Under the pieces are notes generated by a model. The model did no database searches. It saw only the letters and a list, made by a program, of their open reading frames with translations, and was not told where the DNA came from. The translations under genes were made by a program, and so were the position numbers. A DNA stretch of 64,000 nucleotides from Tistrella mobilis KA081020-065 (GTDB taxonomy: Bacteria; Pseudomonadota; Alphaproteobacteria; Tistrellales; Tistrellaceae), in contig NC_017956.1 of assembly GCF_000264455.2 (NCBI RefSeq), positions 186,001 to 250,000 of the forward strand. The letters run 5' to 3'. Below, piece after piece: positions 35,904 through 46,256 of the stretch (positions are counted from its first letter, which is position 1; every line of letters begins with the position of its first letter).

Positions 35904-37602
35904 ATGTCGCTCTCGTTGCCGCGCCTCAGGAACGCGACCATCGGCCTCAGGCTTGCCGTGATGGTCGGGCTCTCCGCCATCGGCCTTCTGGCGCTTGCGA
36001 TCATCGGCGCCTTCGACCAGCGCACCCAGATGCTGGAAGATCGCGAAAGGCTGGTCCGCTCCTCGGTGGATGCCGCGGCCGCCATCGTTGCGGCCGAAGT
36101 GAAGCACGCCACCCCCGCCACCGCCGATCAGGCCAAGGCTGCGGCGCTGCGGGCGCTGGAGGCCATGCGCTTCAATGATGGTGAATATGTCTGGGGTCAA
36201 CGATCTGGACTATCGGATGGTGATGCATCCTATCCAGCCGCGGCTGAACGGCCAGGATATGAGCGACTTCAAGGATCCGACCGGCGACCTGATCTTCCAC
36301 AAGATGGTCGACGCGGCCACCGGGCCGGAAAAGTCGGGGCTGCTGACCTATCACTGGCCGCGCCCGGGCGGAACCGAGCCGGTGGAGAAGCTGTCCTATG
36401 TGAAGCTGGTACCGGAATGGGGCTGGGTGATCGGGTCCGGCGTTTACATCGACGATCTGAATGCCGAGCTTCAGGCGGCGATGCTGCGCAATGCCCTGTG
36501 GGCGGGGCTGCTGGCGCTGGTTCTGGTGGGGCTGGCTACGCTCAACGCGCGGGGGCTGTCGCGTGAGCTGCGCGGCCTGACCGGTGCCATGGGCCGGCTG
36601 GCTGATGGCGACGTGACGGTCGAGATCCGCGGCACCGACCGGCGCAACGAGCTGGGGGAGATGGCGCGGGCGCTGGAGGTTTTCCGCGACAACGCCCGTG
36701 AGCGCCAGCGCCTGCAGGCGGAACATGATGCCGATCAGGCCGCCCGCGATGCCCGTGCCGCCCGGATCGAGGCGTTGGTGCGTGATTTCGATCTGGAGAT
36801 CGCCGAGCTGGTCGACCAGGTCGCCGGGGCCGCCAACGAGCTTGAATCGACCGCGGTCGAAATGACCCGCATCGCCGAACAGACCAATGCCCATGCCGGC
36901 TCGGCCTCGGCTGCAACCGAACAGACCTCGACCAATGTCCAGACCGTCGCGGCGGCCACCGACGAACTCACCAGCTCGATCCGCGAGATCGGCCGGCAGG
37001 TGACCGAAAGTGCGCGCATCACCGCCCTGGCGGTGCGCGAGGCCGATGCCACCGCCTCTACCGTCCACGGCCTGGCCGAAGCGGCCGACCGGATCGGCCG
37101 GGTGGTCGACCTGATCAACGGCATCGCCGCCCAGACCAATATGCTGGCACTGAATGCCACGATCGAGGCGGCGCGGGCCGGTGATGCCGGCAAGGGCTTC
37201 GCGGTGGTCGCGGCCGAGGTCAAGAACCTCGCCCGCCAGACCAGCCAGGCGACCGAAGAAATCGCCGCCCAGATCCGCGCCGTTCAGGCTGAGACCGATG
37301 CGGCGGTGGATGCCATCGGCGGTATCGGCCGTCGGGTGTCGGAAGTCGATGCCATTGCGACCACCATCGCCTCTGCCGTGGAGCAGCAGGCAGCCGCGGC
37401 GACCGAGATCGCCCGCAGCATTTCCGAAGCGGCCAACGGCACCCGCGACGTGGCGGAAACCGTGGTCAAGGTCTCGGCCGAAGCCAGCCGCACCGGTGCC
37501 GCCGGCCGCCAGGTGCTCACCGCCGGCGGCAGCCTGGCCCAGCGTGCCGACGTGCTGCGCGGCGACGTTACCCGCTTCATCGAAGAGGTGAAGGTGGCCT
37601 GA
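35904..37602 (+). pseudogene. Methyl-accepting chemotaxis protein broken by a +1 frameshift
   Basis: The first half (from ATG at 35904, helix ATIGLRLAVMVGLSAIGLLA) and the second half (from 36175, 475 codons) read in different frames. The break lies in GGGG at 36193-36196: with three G residues the text becomes [19 protein letters not shown], a correct single-Cache (sCache_2) domain. After it come a second helix ([18 protein letters not shown]), HAMP ([15 protein letters not shown]) and the signalling tip ([30 protein letters not shown]). One base accounts for the break, so a read error or phase-variable tract is possible. The full protein would be about 565 residues. Alternative start: 35880. 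Confidence 0.85.
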
Positions 37603-37631
37603 GGAGGGCCACCCGCCGCCTGCAACGAAGA

Positions 37632-37667
37632 ACGCCCCCGTCACCCGAAGGTGGCGGGGGCGTCTTC
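37632..37667. terminator. Terminator between the chemoreceptor and dadA
   Basis: A 14-bp stem with one G-U pair (37632-37645 with 37650-37663) and a CGAA loop, followed by CTTC. It lies between convergent genes. Confidence 0.7.
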
Positions 37668-37724
37668 GCGCCGGACCGGAGCTTGGATCGGAACAGGACC
37701 GGCGAAGGGATGAAAGGCTGTCGA

Positions 37725-38981
37725 TCAGGCGGCGTAGCGGTTGATCGCCAGATCGTGGGTGTCGATATCGGGCCTGTCGCCCGAGATCAGATCGGCCAGC
37801 ACCCGGCCCGAGCCGCAGGACATCGTCCAGCCCAGCGTGCCATGGCCGGTGTTGAGCCAGAGGTTGCGATATTTCGTGCCGCCGATGATCGGCGTGCCGT
37901 CCGGCGTCATCGGGCGCAGGCCGCACCAGAAGCTGGCCGCCGCCACGTCGCCGCCCTCGGGGAAGAGATCCGAGACCGAATGCTCCAGCGCCTTGCGACG
38001 ACCGTCGCGCAGCGCAAGGTCGAAGCCGGCGAGTTCGGCGGTGCCGCCGACGCGGATCCGGTCGCCCAGCCGGGTGATGGCGATCTTGTAGGTCTCGTCC
38101 ATCACGGTCGAGACCGGTGCCAGTTGGCTGTTGGTGATCGGCACCGTGATCGAGTAGCCCTTCACCGGATAGATCGGCGCCTTGATGCCGATCTGCTTCA
38201 GCAGCAGCGGCGAATAGCTGCCCAGCGCCACCACATAGCGATCGGCGGTCAGCACGCCGCGGCTGGTCGAGACGCCGGTGATCCGGTCGCCTTCGGCTGC
38301 AAGCGCCTGGATGCTGGTGTCGTAGAGGAAGGTGACGCCCAGGCGCTCGGCCTCTGCGGCCAGGTTCTGGGTGAAGATGTGGCAGTCGCCGGTCTCGTCG
38401 CCCGGCAGGCGCAGCCCGCCCACGAATTTGTCGCGCACGCGGGCGAGGCCCGGCTCGACCCTGATGCAGCCGTCGCGATCCAGCACCTCGAAGGCGACGC
38501 CGCTGTCCTTCAGCACCTTCACGTCGCCATCGATGCCGTCCAGCTGCTCCTGCTTGCGGAACAGCTGCAGCGTGCCCATGGTGCGCTCGTCATAGGTGAT
38601 GCCGATCTCGGCGCGCAGCTCCTTCAGGCAGTCGCGGCTGTATTCGGCGATGCGCACCATGCGGGCCTTGTTGACCGCATAGCGCTCGCTGGTGCAGTTG
38701 GCCAGCATCTGCGCCAGCCACGACCACTGATGCATCGACAGCTTGGGCCGGATCTTCAGCGGCCCATGCTCCATGGTCAGCCACTTGATCGCCTTCAGCG
38801 GCACGCCCGGCCCGGCCCAGGGGGCCGAATAGCCGGGAGAGACTTCCCCCGCATTGCCGAAGCTCGTCTCCATCGCCGCCGCCGGCTGGCGGTCGACGAC
38901 GGTGACCTCATGCCCCTTGCGGGCCAGATAATAGGCCGACGCGACACCAAGGACGCCGCTACCGAGGATGATGATCTTCAC
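37725..38981 (-). CDS. dadA: D-amino acid dehydrogenase
   Basis: 418 residues, the usual size of DadA. An FAD-binding motif opens the protein ([21 protein letters not shown]). The later [18 protein letters not shown] and the end [19 protein letters not shown] through [15 protein letters not shown] are DadA signatures. The enzyme oxidises D-alanine and other D-amino acids to 2-oxo acids and passes electrons to the respiratory chain at the inner membrane. It follows alr on the minus strand after 82 bases, and a Lrp-type regulator is divergent from the pair. Confidence 0.95.
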   Translation of the reverse strand: MKIIILGSGVLGVASAYYLARKGHEVTVVDRQPAAAMETSFGNAGEVSPGYSAPWAGPGVPLKAIKWLTMEHGPLKIRPKLSMHQWSWLAQMLANCTSERYAVNKARMVRIAEYSRDCLKELRAEIGITYDERTMGTLQLFRKQEQLDGIDGDVKVLKDSGVAFEVLDRDGCIRVEPGLARVRDKFVGGLRLPGDETGDCHIFTQNLAAEAERLGVTFLYDTSIQALAAEGDRITGVSTSRGVLTADRYVVALGSYSPLLLKQIGIKAPIYPVKGYSITVPITNSQLAPVSTVMDETYKIAITRLGDRIRVGGTAELAGFDLALRDGRRKALEHSVSDLFPEGGDVAAASFWCGLRPMTPDGTPIIGGTKYRNLWLNTGHGTLGWTMSCGSGRVLADLISGDRPDIDTHDLAINRYAA

Positions 38982-39063
38982 AGGCTCTGCCCAGTCTTCG
39001 AAGGTGGCGGCAGGGGGCCGCCGGGGTGCGTGGGGTGTGGGTGGCGGGACGGCTCGGCGGTGC

Positions 39064-40230
39064 TCAGCCGTTCAGGTAGCGGCGGTGATAGCGGTTGCCC
39101 AGGCTGGTCAGCACCTCGTAACCGATGGTGCCGGCCAGGGCCGCCACGGCATCCGGGGTCTGATCGGGGCCGATCAGCTCGACCAGGCTGCCGGGCTTCA
39201 CGGCCTCGGGGGGCAGGTCGGTCACGTCGACGGTAATGCTGTCCATCGACACCCGGCCGGCGATCGGGGCCGCCCGGCCGTCGACCAGGACGGCGCCGCG
39301 GCCGCTCAGGCTGCGCAGCCAGCCATCGGCATAGCCGACCGAAACGGTGGCGATGCGGGTCGGACGATCGGCACGGAAGCGCCAGGAATAGCCGACATGG
39401 GCACCTGCCGGGATCTCGCGGGTCTGCACCACCTTGGCCATCAGCCGGACCACGTTCTTCATCGGGTTGGGCAGATGGGGCTGCGGGTTCAGGCCGTAGA
39501 GCGCCGCGCCCGGCCGGGCCAGATCGAACTGGTAATCCGGGCCCAGGAAGATGCCGCTCGAATTGGCGAACGAGGCGGGGGCGTCGGGCAGCAGCGCCTT
39601 GCGGCGGCGGAAATTCGCCAGCTGCTCGGCATTGGCCGGATGGTCGGGCTCGTCGGCACAGGCCAGATGGCTCATCACCGCCTCGACGATGATCCCGTCC
39701 AGCAGGTCGGGCGTGGCGGCGATGCGGGTGATGTCGGCCTCGGGCAGGCCCATGCGCGACATGCCGCTGTCGATCTGCACGAAGGCCGGCAGCCGCCGGC
39801 CCAGCGCCCGGGCGAGACCACCCCAGGCCTCGATCTGCTCCATGGAATTCAGCACCGGTACCAGCCCGGCATGGGCGCAATCGGCTTCCGAGCCCGGCAT
39901 CGGCCCGTGCAGCACCATGATGGCGCAGTCGTCGGGCAGTGCCTGCTTCAGGGCCAGGCCTTCATCCAGATGGGCGACGAAGAAATGCCGGCAGCCGGCC
40001 TCATGAAAGACCGGCGCGATCCGTGCGGCCCCCAGACCATAGGCATCGGCCTTGACCACCGCCGCGCAGGCCCGCCCGCCAAGGCGGCTGCGCAGCGCCA
40101 GGTAATTCTCGCGAAGGGCGGCAAGATCGATGGTCAGGAAGGCCCCGGCGCGGGCTGCCGCGGCATCATCCGCGGTGCGGGGGCGTGTCGTCTCCCGGTC
40201 GGACAGGGCGGCGCTGACGCTCACATTCAT
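39064..40230 (-). CDS. alr: Alanine racemase (catabolic DadX type by context)
   Basis: 388 residues from the ATG at 40230 (frame open to a GTG at 40275). The pyridoxal-phosphate lysine is K60 in [10 protein letters not shown]; the second catalytic tyrosine is in HVGYSWRF. It interconverts L- and D-alanine. Its place before dadA with a divergent Lrp regulator is the catabolic dadRAX arrangement, in which L-alanine is racemised, then oxidised. A separate biosynthetic racemase could exist elsewhere. The ribosome site is weak at both possible starts. Confidence 0.94.
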   Translation of the reverse strand: MNVSVSAALSDRETTRPRTADDAAAARAGAFLTIDLAALRENYLALRSRLGGRACAAVVKADAYGLGAARIAPVFHEAGCRHFFVAHLDEGLALKQALPDDCAIMVLHGPMPGSEADCAHAGLVPVLNSMEQIEAWGGLARALGRRLPAFVQIDSGMSRMGLPEADITRIAATPDLLDGIIVEAVMSHLACADEPDHPANAEQLANFRRRKALLPDAPASFANSSGIFLGPDYQFDLARPGAALYGLNPQPHLPNPMKNVVRLMAKVVQTREIPAGAHVGYSWRFRADRPTRIATVSVGYADGWLRSLSGRGAVLVDGRAAPIAGRVSMDSITVDVTDLPPEAVKPGSLVELIGPDQTPDAVAALAGTIGYEVLTSLGNRYHRRYLNG

Positions 40231-40381
40231 GGCATGCGGCTTTCGATCGGCGGTCGGCTCGGGCGGGGATGGCACTCCACACAGCGTATGAACAAAGATC
40301 GTCGATTGTCTTGCCGATCTGCCGCAGAATCATCGAAGATATCGGGGCATACACAATTTTCTGCGAGGGAAACCGCAGATC
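40231..40381. promoter_or_regulatory. Divergent promoter region alr / lrp-like gene
   Basis: The 151-base gap holds both promoters. It is richer in A and T than the coding parts. A 5-bp inverted repeat, CTGCG/CGCAG, at 40359-40378 lies next to the lrp-like start and could be part of the regulator's site. I could not place reliable -10/-35 boxes. Confidence 0.4.
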
Positions 40382-40843
40382 ATGCCGCTGCATCTCGACC
40401 CGGTCGACGACCGCATCGTCCGCCTGCTCAGGAAGGACGGCCGCATGAGCAATGCGCGCCTCGCCGAGGCCGTCGGACTGTCGCAATCGGCCTGCCTCAG
40501 GCGCCTGAGACTGCTGGAGAAATCCGGGGTGATCCGCGGCTATACCGCGCTCATCGACCTGCCCGCCGACGAGGAACCGACGGTGGTCATCGTCCAGATC
40601 ACCCTGGAGCGTCAGACCGAAGAGGTGCTGAACCGGTTCGAGATGGCGGTCCGTCGCTGCCCCGAGGTGCGGGAGTGCTATCTGATGACCGGCCTGTCGG
40701 ACTATCTGCTCCGCGTCGAGACCGAGGATGCGGCCGCCTATGAGCGGGTCCACAAGGAGGTGCTCTCACGCATGCCGGGCGTGGCACGCATCCAGTCGAG
40801 CTTTGCGATCCGGACGGTGATCCGCAACCGCCAGCCGGTGTGA
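40382..40843 (+). CDS. Lrp/AsnC-family regulator (DadR-like)
   Basis: 153 residues: helix-turn-helix (DDRIVRLLRKDGRMSNARLAEAVGLSQSACLRRLRLLEKSGVIRGYTA), then the RAM ligand-binding domain (VVIVQITLE through YLMTGLSDYLLRVE). It is divergent from alr-dadA. Lrp proteins in this position activate D/L-alanine catabolism on binding alanine. The gene name dadR would follow from context only. Confidence 0.93.
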   Translation: MPLHLDPVDDRIVRLLRKDGRMSNARLAEAVGLSQSACLRRLRLLEKSGVIRGYTALIDLPADEEPTVVIVQITLERQTEEVLNRFEMAVRRCPEVRECYLMTGLSDYLLRVETEDAAAYERVHKEVLSRMPGVARIQSSFAIRTVIRNRQPV

Positions 40844-40936
40844 TGCGGAACCTCGGATGCCGTGACCGCAGCCGGATGGCCGGCCGTCGATCCCATGGCG
40901 ATGCTCCTGCCATCGACAACGCAGGAGGAGCGACCG

Positions 40937-41698
40937 ATGTCGCAGCTTGATGGAAAGGTGGCGATCGTGACCGGGGCGAGTTCCGGGATCGGTTACGAGG
41001 CCGCGAAACTGTTTGCGGCCGAAGGCGCGCGGCTGGTGGTGGTCGCCCGCCGGCGCGAGGAACTCGACCGGCTGGTGGAAGAGGTTGCCGCCCGGGGTGG
41101 GGAAGCGGTGGCGGTCGCAGGGGATGTGCGCGATGACGCCGTGGCCCGGGCGGCGGTCGAGGCCGCCGAGGGGCAATTCGGCGGGCTCGACATTGCGTTC
41201 AACAATGCGGGTCTGACCGGACTGGCGGTGCCGGTGACCGGGCTCGACGAGGCCGACTGGCGGATGGTGCTGGATGTGAACCTGACCGCGGCCTTCCTGG
41301 GCGCGCGGCATCAGATCCCGGCGATGATCGCCCGCGGCGGTGGCTCGTTGATCTTCACGTCGAGCTTTGTGGGGCCCGTCGTCGGCTTTCCGATGATGGG
41401 CGCCTATGCGGCGGCCAAGGCGGGGGTGGTCGGCCTAACCCGGGCGATCGCGGCGGAATACGGGCACCAGGGCATCCGCGCCAATGCGCTGCTCCCCGGC
41501 GGCACCGACACCCCGATGGGCCGCGGCGCCATGCCGACCCCTGAAGCCCGCGCTCATGTCGAAGGGCTGCATGCCCTGAAGCGTCTGGCGGACCCCGCCG
41601 AAATCGCCCGCTCTGCCCTCTATCTGGCAGGCGACATGTCGAGCTTCACCACCGGCACGGCGCTGGTGGTCGATGGCGGGGTCTCGGCGGTGCGCTGA
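40937..41698 (+). CDS. SDR-family oxidoreductase
   Basis: 253 residues after AGGAGGAGCGACCG, a strong ribosome site; the frame is open to 40862. The NAD(P) motif is TGASSGIG, the active-site residues are Ser in FTSSF, Tyr-x-x-x-Lys in YAAAK and Asn in NNAG. The end GTALVVDGGVSAV is the usual SDR C-terminus. The substrate is unknown. It stands alone between the lrp-like gene and the convergent AraC-type gene, whose stop is two bases away. Confidence 0.9.
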   Translation: MSQLDGKVAIVTGASSGIGYEAAKLFAAEGARLVVVARRREELDRLVEEVAARGGEAVAVAGDVRDDAVARAAVEAAEGQFGGLDIAFNNAGLTGLAVPVTGLDEADWRMVLDVNLTAAFLGARHQIPAMIARGGGSLIFTSSFVGPVVGFPMMGAYAAAKAGVVGLTRAIAAEYGHQGIRANALLPGGTDTPMGRGAMPTPEARAHVEGLHALKRLADPAEIARSALYLAGDMSSFTTGTALVVDGGVSAVR

Positions 41699-41700
41699 GA

Positions 41701-42561
41701 TCAGTCGTCGAGCGGGATCCAGATTTCGTAACCGCCGTCGCCGGTGGCCCCGTCGAAGCTTTCAGGGTAGCGCTCGAAATCCGGCGCCCGGGCCGGGGTC
41801 ACGCCATGGGTCGGCAGCCAGTGGTTCCAGATGGTATGGACCAGGTTGCGAACCTCGGAGATGTGCCCCGGCCAGGCGAAGACCAGATAGTTGCGGGCCG
41901 GCAGTTCCAGACGGGTCAGTTCTTCCGGCAGGCCGTCGAAGCCGGTGACCTGGGCACCGGCCAGATAGTCGAAGCCGCCTTCGGCATCCCCGGCATGGCA
42001 CACCCCCAGCGATACGCCGTCCAGCCGCCCGGGCAGTGGCTCGTATTCCATGACCAGTTTCTGCCAGAGGGCCGGGATGGTGCCGATGGTGCTGATGTCG
42101 TAGTGGCTGCTGAGGCCGGCGATGCGGAGCGGGCCGGTACGTTCGGTGCGCGGCGGCGGCAGATCGTGGATGATGGTCGGCTGCATGATGGCGGTCTCCG
42201 AAAACACATTGTGGACGGGGGAATGGCGCAAGGGGGCGGCGAGGGCGGCCGTGCGGAAGCGGACGGGGGTGACCCCGAACCGGTCCCGGAAGGCCCGGGT
42301 AAAGGCGGCGTGGGAGCCGTAGCCGCAGTCGAGTGCCACGGAGAGGATGTCCGGCGCACCAGCCGCCAGCAGGCGGGCGGCTGCGTGCAGGCGTACCTCC
42401 CGCAGCCGCCCCGTCACCGTGCCGCCGGTGGCGGCGGCAAAGGCCCGGCAGAGGTGAAAACGCGACACGCCGGCGACCTCGGCCATGCGGTCCAGGTCCA
42501 GCGCCTCGCGATAATGGCCGTCGATGAACCAGAGCACCCTGTCCACCGGCGTATCGGCCAT
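41701..42561 (-). CDS. AraC-type regulator with GyrI-like effector domain
   Basis: 286 residues. Two helix-turn-helix units at the N-terminus (LDLDRMAEVAGVSRFHLCRAFAAATG and LSVALDCGYGSHAAFTRAFRDRFGVTP) are followed by a GyrI/Bacterial transcription activator effector-binding domain (residues 130-286). This is the arrangement of Rob/SbmC-like regulators, which often bind small aromatic or toxic compounds. ATG at 42561 follows GAGGAGAGG; the frame is open to 42591. It is convergent with the SDR gene. Regulated genes are not evident nearby. Confidence 0.9.
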   Translation of the reverse strand: MADTPVDRVLWFIDGHYREALDLDRMAEVAGVSRFHLCRAFAAATGGTVTGRLREVRLHAAARLLAAGAPDILSVALDCGYGSHAAFTRAFRDRFGVTPVRFRTAALAAPLRHSPVHNVFSETAIMQPTIIHDLPPPRTERTGPLRIAGLSSHYDISTIGTIPALWQKLVMEYEPLPGRLDGVSLGVCHAGDAEGGFDYLAGAQVTGFDGLPEELTRLELPARNYLVFAWPGHISEVRNLVHTIWNHWLPTHGVTPARAPDFERYPESFDGATGDGGYEIWIPLDD

Positions 42562-42711
42562 GCTTTGCCTCTCCTCGACGTTCTCGACCACATGATGATG
42601 GCATGATCGGCCAGGGCCGGTTTGATCGCGCTTGCCGTCATCGCCATTCTTTCCAGAGAAAGCGACTCTTTCCGGAGAAGGCGACCAGGACCATCACGAA
42701 GGACAGGTTCA

Positions 42712-43140
42712 ATGACGCCGGCTGACGACCCTTATGATCTCGTGCGCTTCGTGACCGCCCAGGCGCCGGTCTTCGATCAGGCGCTGGCGGAGCTGCGGGC
42801 AGGCGCGAAACGCAGCCACTGGATGTGGTTCATCTTCCCGCAGCTGCGCGCCCTTGGCCGCAGCCCCACAGCGCAGCGCTATGGCATCGGCGATGCCGAC
42901 GAGGCCCGAGCCTATCTTGCTCATCCGGTGCTGGGCCCGCGACTGGTCGGTGCGGTGGAGACGGCGACCGCCGCCCCCGCCGCATCTCTGCACGCGCTTT
43001 TCGGCAGCCCGGACGACCTGAAATTCCGGTCCTGCGTCACCCTGTTCGGGGCCGTCTCGGGGCGGCCGGTCTTCCAGACCGCCCTGGACCGCTGGTGTGG
43101 CGGGATGCCCGATCCCGCCACACGCGATCTGCTCGCCTGA
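42712..43140 (+). CDS. DUF1810 family protein
   Basis: 142 residues, full length for DUF1810. Conserved stretches DLVRFVTAQAPVFDQALAEL, HWMWFIFPQL and YGIGDADEARAYLAHPVLG are present. The family is cytosolic and related to NAR- or calpastatin-like annotations without experimental function. AAGGACAGG precedes the ATG. It is convergent with the chemoreceptor gene on its right. Confidence 0.88.
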   Translation: MTPADDPYDLVRFVTAQAPVFDQALAELRAGAKRSHWMWFIFPQLRALGRSPTAQRYGIGDADEARAYLAHPVLGPRLVGAVETATAAPAASLHALFGSPDDLKFRSCVTLFGAVSGRPVFQTALDRWCGGMPDPATRDLLA

Positions 43141-43170
43141 TCCGGTCGCCGGATCCTCAGACCCGGATTC

Positions 43171-44871
43171 TCAGGCCCTGATGCCGGCCAGGAAGCGGTC
43201 GAGCTGGGTCTGCAGGGCGCCTGCCTGACGCGACAGCTCTTCCGATGCGCCGAGCAGCTGGGCGGCGGCGCTGCCGGTGCGCGAGGCCGCTTCGCCGACG
43301 CCCGCAATCGCCTCGCTGACCTCACCGGTCCCACGCGAGGCCTGATCGACATTGCGGCCGATTTCGCCGATGGCCGCATTCTGTTCCTCGACCGCCGCGG
43401 CGATGGTGGCGGCGATGCCGTCGACCTCGCGGATCGCAGCAGCGATCGCCTGGATGGCGCCGACGGCGTCGCGGGTGACCGCTTGGATGTCAGTGATCTG
43501 GGCGGCAATGTCGCCGGTGGCGGTCGCCGTCTGGGTGGCGAGCGATTTCACCTCGTTCGCGACCACGGCGAAGCCGCGGCCGGCATCGCCGGCGCGGGCC
43601 GCCTCGATGGTGGCGTTCAGCGCCAGCAGATTGGTCTGTTCCGCGATGTCGGAGATCAGCTTCACCACATTGCCGATCCGCTCGGCCTTCTCGCGCAGGC
43701 CCTGGACCACGGCATTGGTGCCCTCGGCCTGGTCCGCGGCCGTGCGGGCCTTGGCGGCACTTTCCTCGATCCGCCGGCCGATCTCGTTGCTCGATGCCGA
43801 AAGCTGGCCGGTGGCGGCGGCGACGGTCTGAACATTGGTGGAGGCGGATTCAGCCGAACGCAGCACCTGATGCGCCCGGCGTTCGGTGTCTTCAGCAGTG
43901 CCCGAAAGGGCGCGGGCCGAGCTGCGGAGCTGGTCCGCCGAGCCGGAGAGCCCCGTCACCACGCCCTGCACCTGGCTTTCGAAGCTCTGGGCGAGGCTTG
44001 CCATCTCGGCCTTCTTGCGCGCCTGGGCGTCGCGCTCGGCGGACTCCTGCCGGGCCCGGAAGTCGGCCGCCTCGATCGCATTGGCCTTGAAGACCGCGAC
44101 CGCGCCGGCGATGTCGCCGATCTCGTCGCGGCTGGCGACCTTCGGTACCTCGACCGTCAGGTCGCCGCGGGCGAGGGTGAGCATCACCCCGGTCAGCCGG
44201 CGCAACGGCCTGAGCGCCGCCACCGACCAGAGGCCGAACAGCAGGCCCACCGCCAGCGCCACTGCACAGGCGATGATCATCAGCTCGCGAAAGCCGCTCG
44301 CCTTGGCTGCCGCAATGGCGCCCGCCTCCTGATTCTTGACCTCCTGCAGGTCGATGAAGGCGTTGATCGCCGCCAGCCACTCGGTGAAGGCAGGGCGTGC
44401 GCTGGTGATCAGAACCCGGGTTGCGCCGGCGGTGTCGCCCGTCTCGCTCAGCCGGATGATCTGTGCGGCCATGGGCATCGTCCGGGCTTCCACCGCCTTG
44501 ATCCGGTCGAGCCGGGTGCGGTCTTCCGCCGTCATCTCCACACCGGCGGCGATCATGCCGTCCAGGGCGCGTGCCGCCTCGGCATAAAAGCCTTCCAGCC
44601 GGCGGATGTCGGCCACGACCTTGCGACGTTCTGCGGCATCCTGGATCAGGACGAGGTCGCGCAGCGCAATGGCGCGATCATGGACGCTGCCCCGGAAATT
44701 GATGGCGTGGCGCTGCTTGACCGAATTGACGGTGTTGATCCGGGTGAGGGTATCGTCGATCGTATCGACCTGAGAAATACCCACGGCCGTGAGCGCCGCC
44801 AGCATCATGAGCAGGACGGCAAAGCCCAGGATCTGCCTGACGCGCAGGCTGGTAGCGGTAAGGAACTGCAT
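43171..44871 (-). CDS. Methyl-accepting chemotaxis protein, four-helix-bundle sensor
   Basis: 566 residues. A first membrane helix (residues 13-33), a periplasmic helical part (residues 34-190) resembling 4HB_MCP, a second membrane helix (residues 194-216), HAMP ([15 protein letters not shown]), and a signalling domain with the tip [36 protein letters not shown]. It senses an unknown periplasmic ligand and controls CheA. There is no C-terminal CheR-binding pentapeptide. It is the only intact chemoreceptor on the minus strand. Confidence 0.94.
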   Translation of the reverse strand: MQFLTATSLRVRQILGFAVLLMMLAALTAVGISQVDTIDDTLTRINTVNSVKQRHAINFRGSVHDRAIALRDLVLIQDAAERRKVVADIRRLEGFYAEAARALDGMIAAGVEMTAEDRTRLDRIKAVEARTMPMAAQIIRLSETGDTAGATRVLITSARPAFTEWLAAINAFIDLQEVKNQEAGAIAAAKASGFRELMIIACAVALAVGLLFGLWSVAALRPLRRLTGVMLTLARGDLTVEVPKVASRDEIGDIAGAVAVFKANAIEAADFRARQESAERDAQARKKAEMASLAQSFESQVQGVVTGLSGSADQLRSSARALSGTAEDTERRAHQVLRSAESASTNVQTVAAATGQLSASSNEIGRRIEESAAKARTAADQAEGTNAVVQGLREKAERIGNVVKLISDIAEQTNLLALNATIEAARAGDAGRGFAVVANEVKSLATQTATATGDIAAQITDIQAVTRDAVGAIQAIAAAIREVDGIAATIAAAVEEQNAAIGEIGRNVDQASRGTGEVSEAIAGVGEAASRTGSAAAQLLGASEELSRQAGALQTQLDRFLAGIRA

Positions 44872-44992
44872 CGGGCGCCTTGCAACGGAGGTGGACGCGG
44901 CAGAAGACGAGACGGCAGGATCACCCGTCCGGTCAAGCCTTCATCGCTGCAACGCTGCGTTCCTCTCCCGGATCTTGTGCCTGATCGAGCGG

Positions 44993-46207
44993 TCACTTAT
45001 TTCCGTGGGCTGTGAATGCGAGTGCCGCCAGCCCCGAGGCGCCGGTGAGCACGACAGCCATCGCCAGGGTGGGCGGCAGCGGCAGCGCGGTGACAAGCAG
45101 CGTGGCAAGCGCCGCCATGGCCATCTGCAGGAAGCCGAGCAGGGCCGAGGCGAGGCCTGCCCGGCTGCCGAAGGGCTGCAGGGTGATCGCGGTGCCGAGC
45201 GGGTTGACCAGACCCATCCCGAACAGGAACACTGAAAGCGCCGCGGTAAAGATCCCGATGTCCGGCGTGCTGCCGCCTGCGGCCAGCGCCAGGCCGCCGG
45301 CGAGCGCCAGCACGGCGCCGGCGCGTGCGACACGGCCGGCGCCCAAGGCATGGGCCAGACGCGGCGCAGCGAAGCCGGCGCCGAACACCACGAACACCGT
45401 GGCGGCGAAGAACAGCCCCAGCTCCAGCGAGGTGAAGCCCATGCCGGTCATCAGAATGGCGGGGGTGGCGCCGAAGAAGGCATAGAGCCCGCCGAGCACC
45501 AGCGAGACGGCGCTGGCCGGCAGGATGAAGCGGCGATCGCGGGCAAGCTCGACATAGGCCCGGGCAATGCCGCCGATGCCGGCAGGGCGGCGGCGATCGG
45601 CCGGATGGGTCTCTCCCACCACGGTCAGATGTGCGATGGCGAGCAGGATGCCTGCCGCCCCGACCAGCACGAAGGCCGCCCGCCAGCCGAAGGCCGTGTC
45701 GAGGGCACTGCCCAGCAGCGGCGAGAAGCCGGGGGCCGCCGCCATGGCGACCATGGTCAAGGCCAGCGCCCGGGCCAGGGCCTCGCCGTCAAAAAGGTCG
45801 CGGGCGATGGCGCGGGAAAGTACCGAGGCGGCACAGACGCCGGCCGCCTGCACGACGCGGCCGATGATCAGGATGTTGAAGTCCGGTGCTGCCCAGCAGA
45901 TGGCCGAGCCGATCACGAACAGGATCAGCCCGCCCAGCACCAGCGGCCGCCGGCCGAAGCGGTCCGAGGCCGGCCCGACCACCAGCTGGCCGAGGGCGAA
46001 GGCCAGGAAGAAGCTGGTGAGGGTGAGCCCCAGAGCCCTTGCCGGGACATCCAGTGCCACAGCCATCGAGGGGAAGGCCGGCAGGATGATGTTGGTCGAG
46101 AGCGTGCCCAGCGCGGCCAGCCCGGCGAGCAGGGCAAGCATGCCGCCGGTCAGGCGCCGGGGGGCTGCCGTGGCCGTTTCGGGGATGGCGGTTTCGGCAG
46201 CCGACAT
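44993..46207 (-). CDS. Bcr/CflA-type multidrug MFS transporter
   Basis: 404 residues with twelve helices. The segment LATLSTNIILPAFPSMA-like (GTLSTNIILPAFPSMAVAL), VGPASDRFGRRPLVLGG (motif A) and RAIARDLFDGEALARALAL are typical of Bcr/CflA proton-drug antiporters. An SDR gene lies upstream on the same strand. Both have an AT-rich stretch with TATAAT just upstream. Confidence 0.93.
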   Translation of the reverse strand: MSAAETAIPETATAAPRRLTGGMLALLAGLAALGTLSTNIILPAFPSMAVALDVPARALGLTLTSFFLAFALGQLVVGPASDRFGRRPLVLGGLILFVIGSAICWAAPDFNILIIGRVVQAAGVCAASVLSRAIARDLFDGEALARALALTMVAMAAAPGFSPLLGSALDTAFGWRAAFVLVGAAGILLAIAHLTVVGETHPADRRRPAGIGGIARAYVELARDRRFILPASAVSLVLGGLYAFFGATPAILMTGMGFTSLELGLFFAATVFVVFGAGFAAPRLAHALGAGRVARAGAVLALAGGLALAAGGSTPDIGIFTAALSVFLFGMGLVNPLGTAITLQPFGSRAGLASALLGFLQMAMAALATLLVTALPLPPTLAMAVVLTGASGLAALAFTAHGNK

Positions 46208-46223
46208 GACCGGACTCCTGAAG

Positions 46224-46250
46224 ATTATATGTCAGATATCATGATTATGG
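46224..46250 (-). promoter_or_regulatory. AT-rich promoter/operator before the Bcr/CflA gene
   Basis: On the minus strand TATAAT (46229-46224) is preceded by an imperfect dyad (ATCATGATATCTGACAT). A similar stretch lies before the SDR gene at 47103. No good -35 is visible, as expected for an activator-dependent or repressor-covered promoter. Confidence 0.4.
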
Positions 46251-46256
46251 GCCCGC

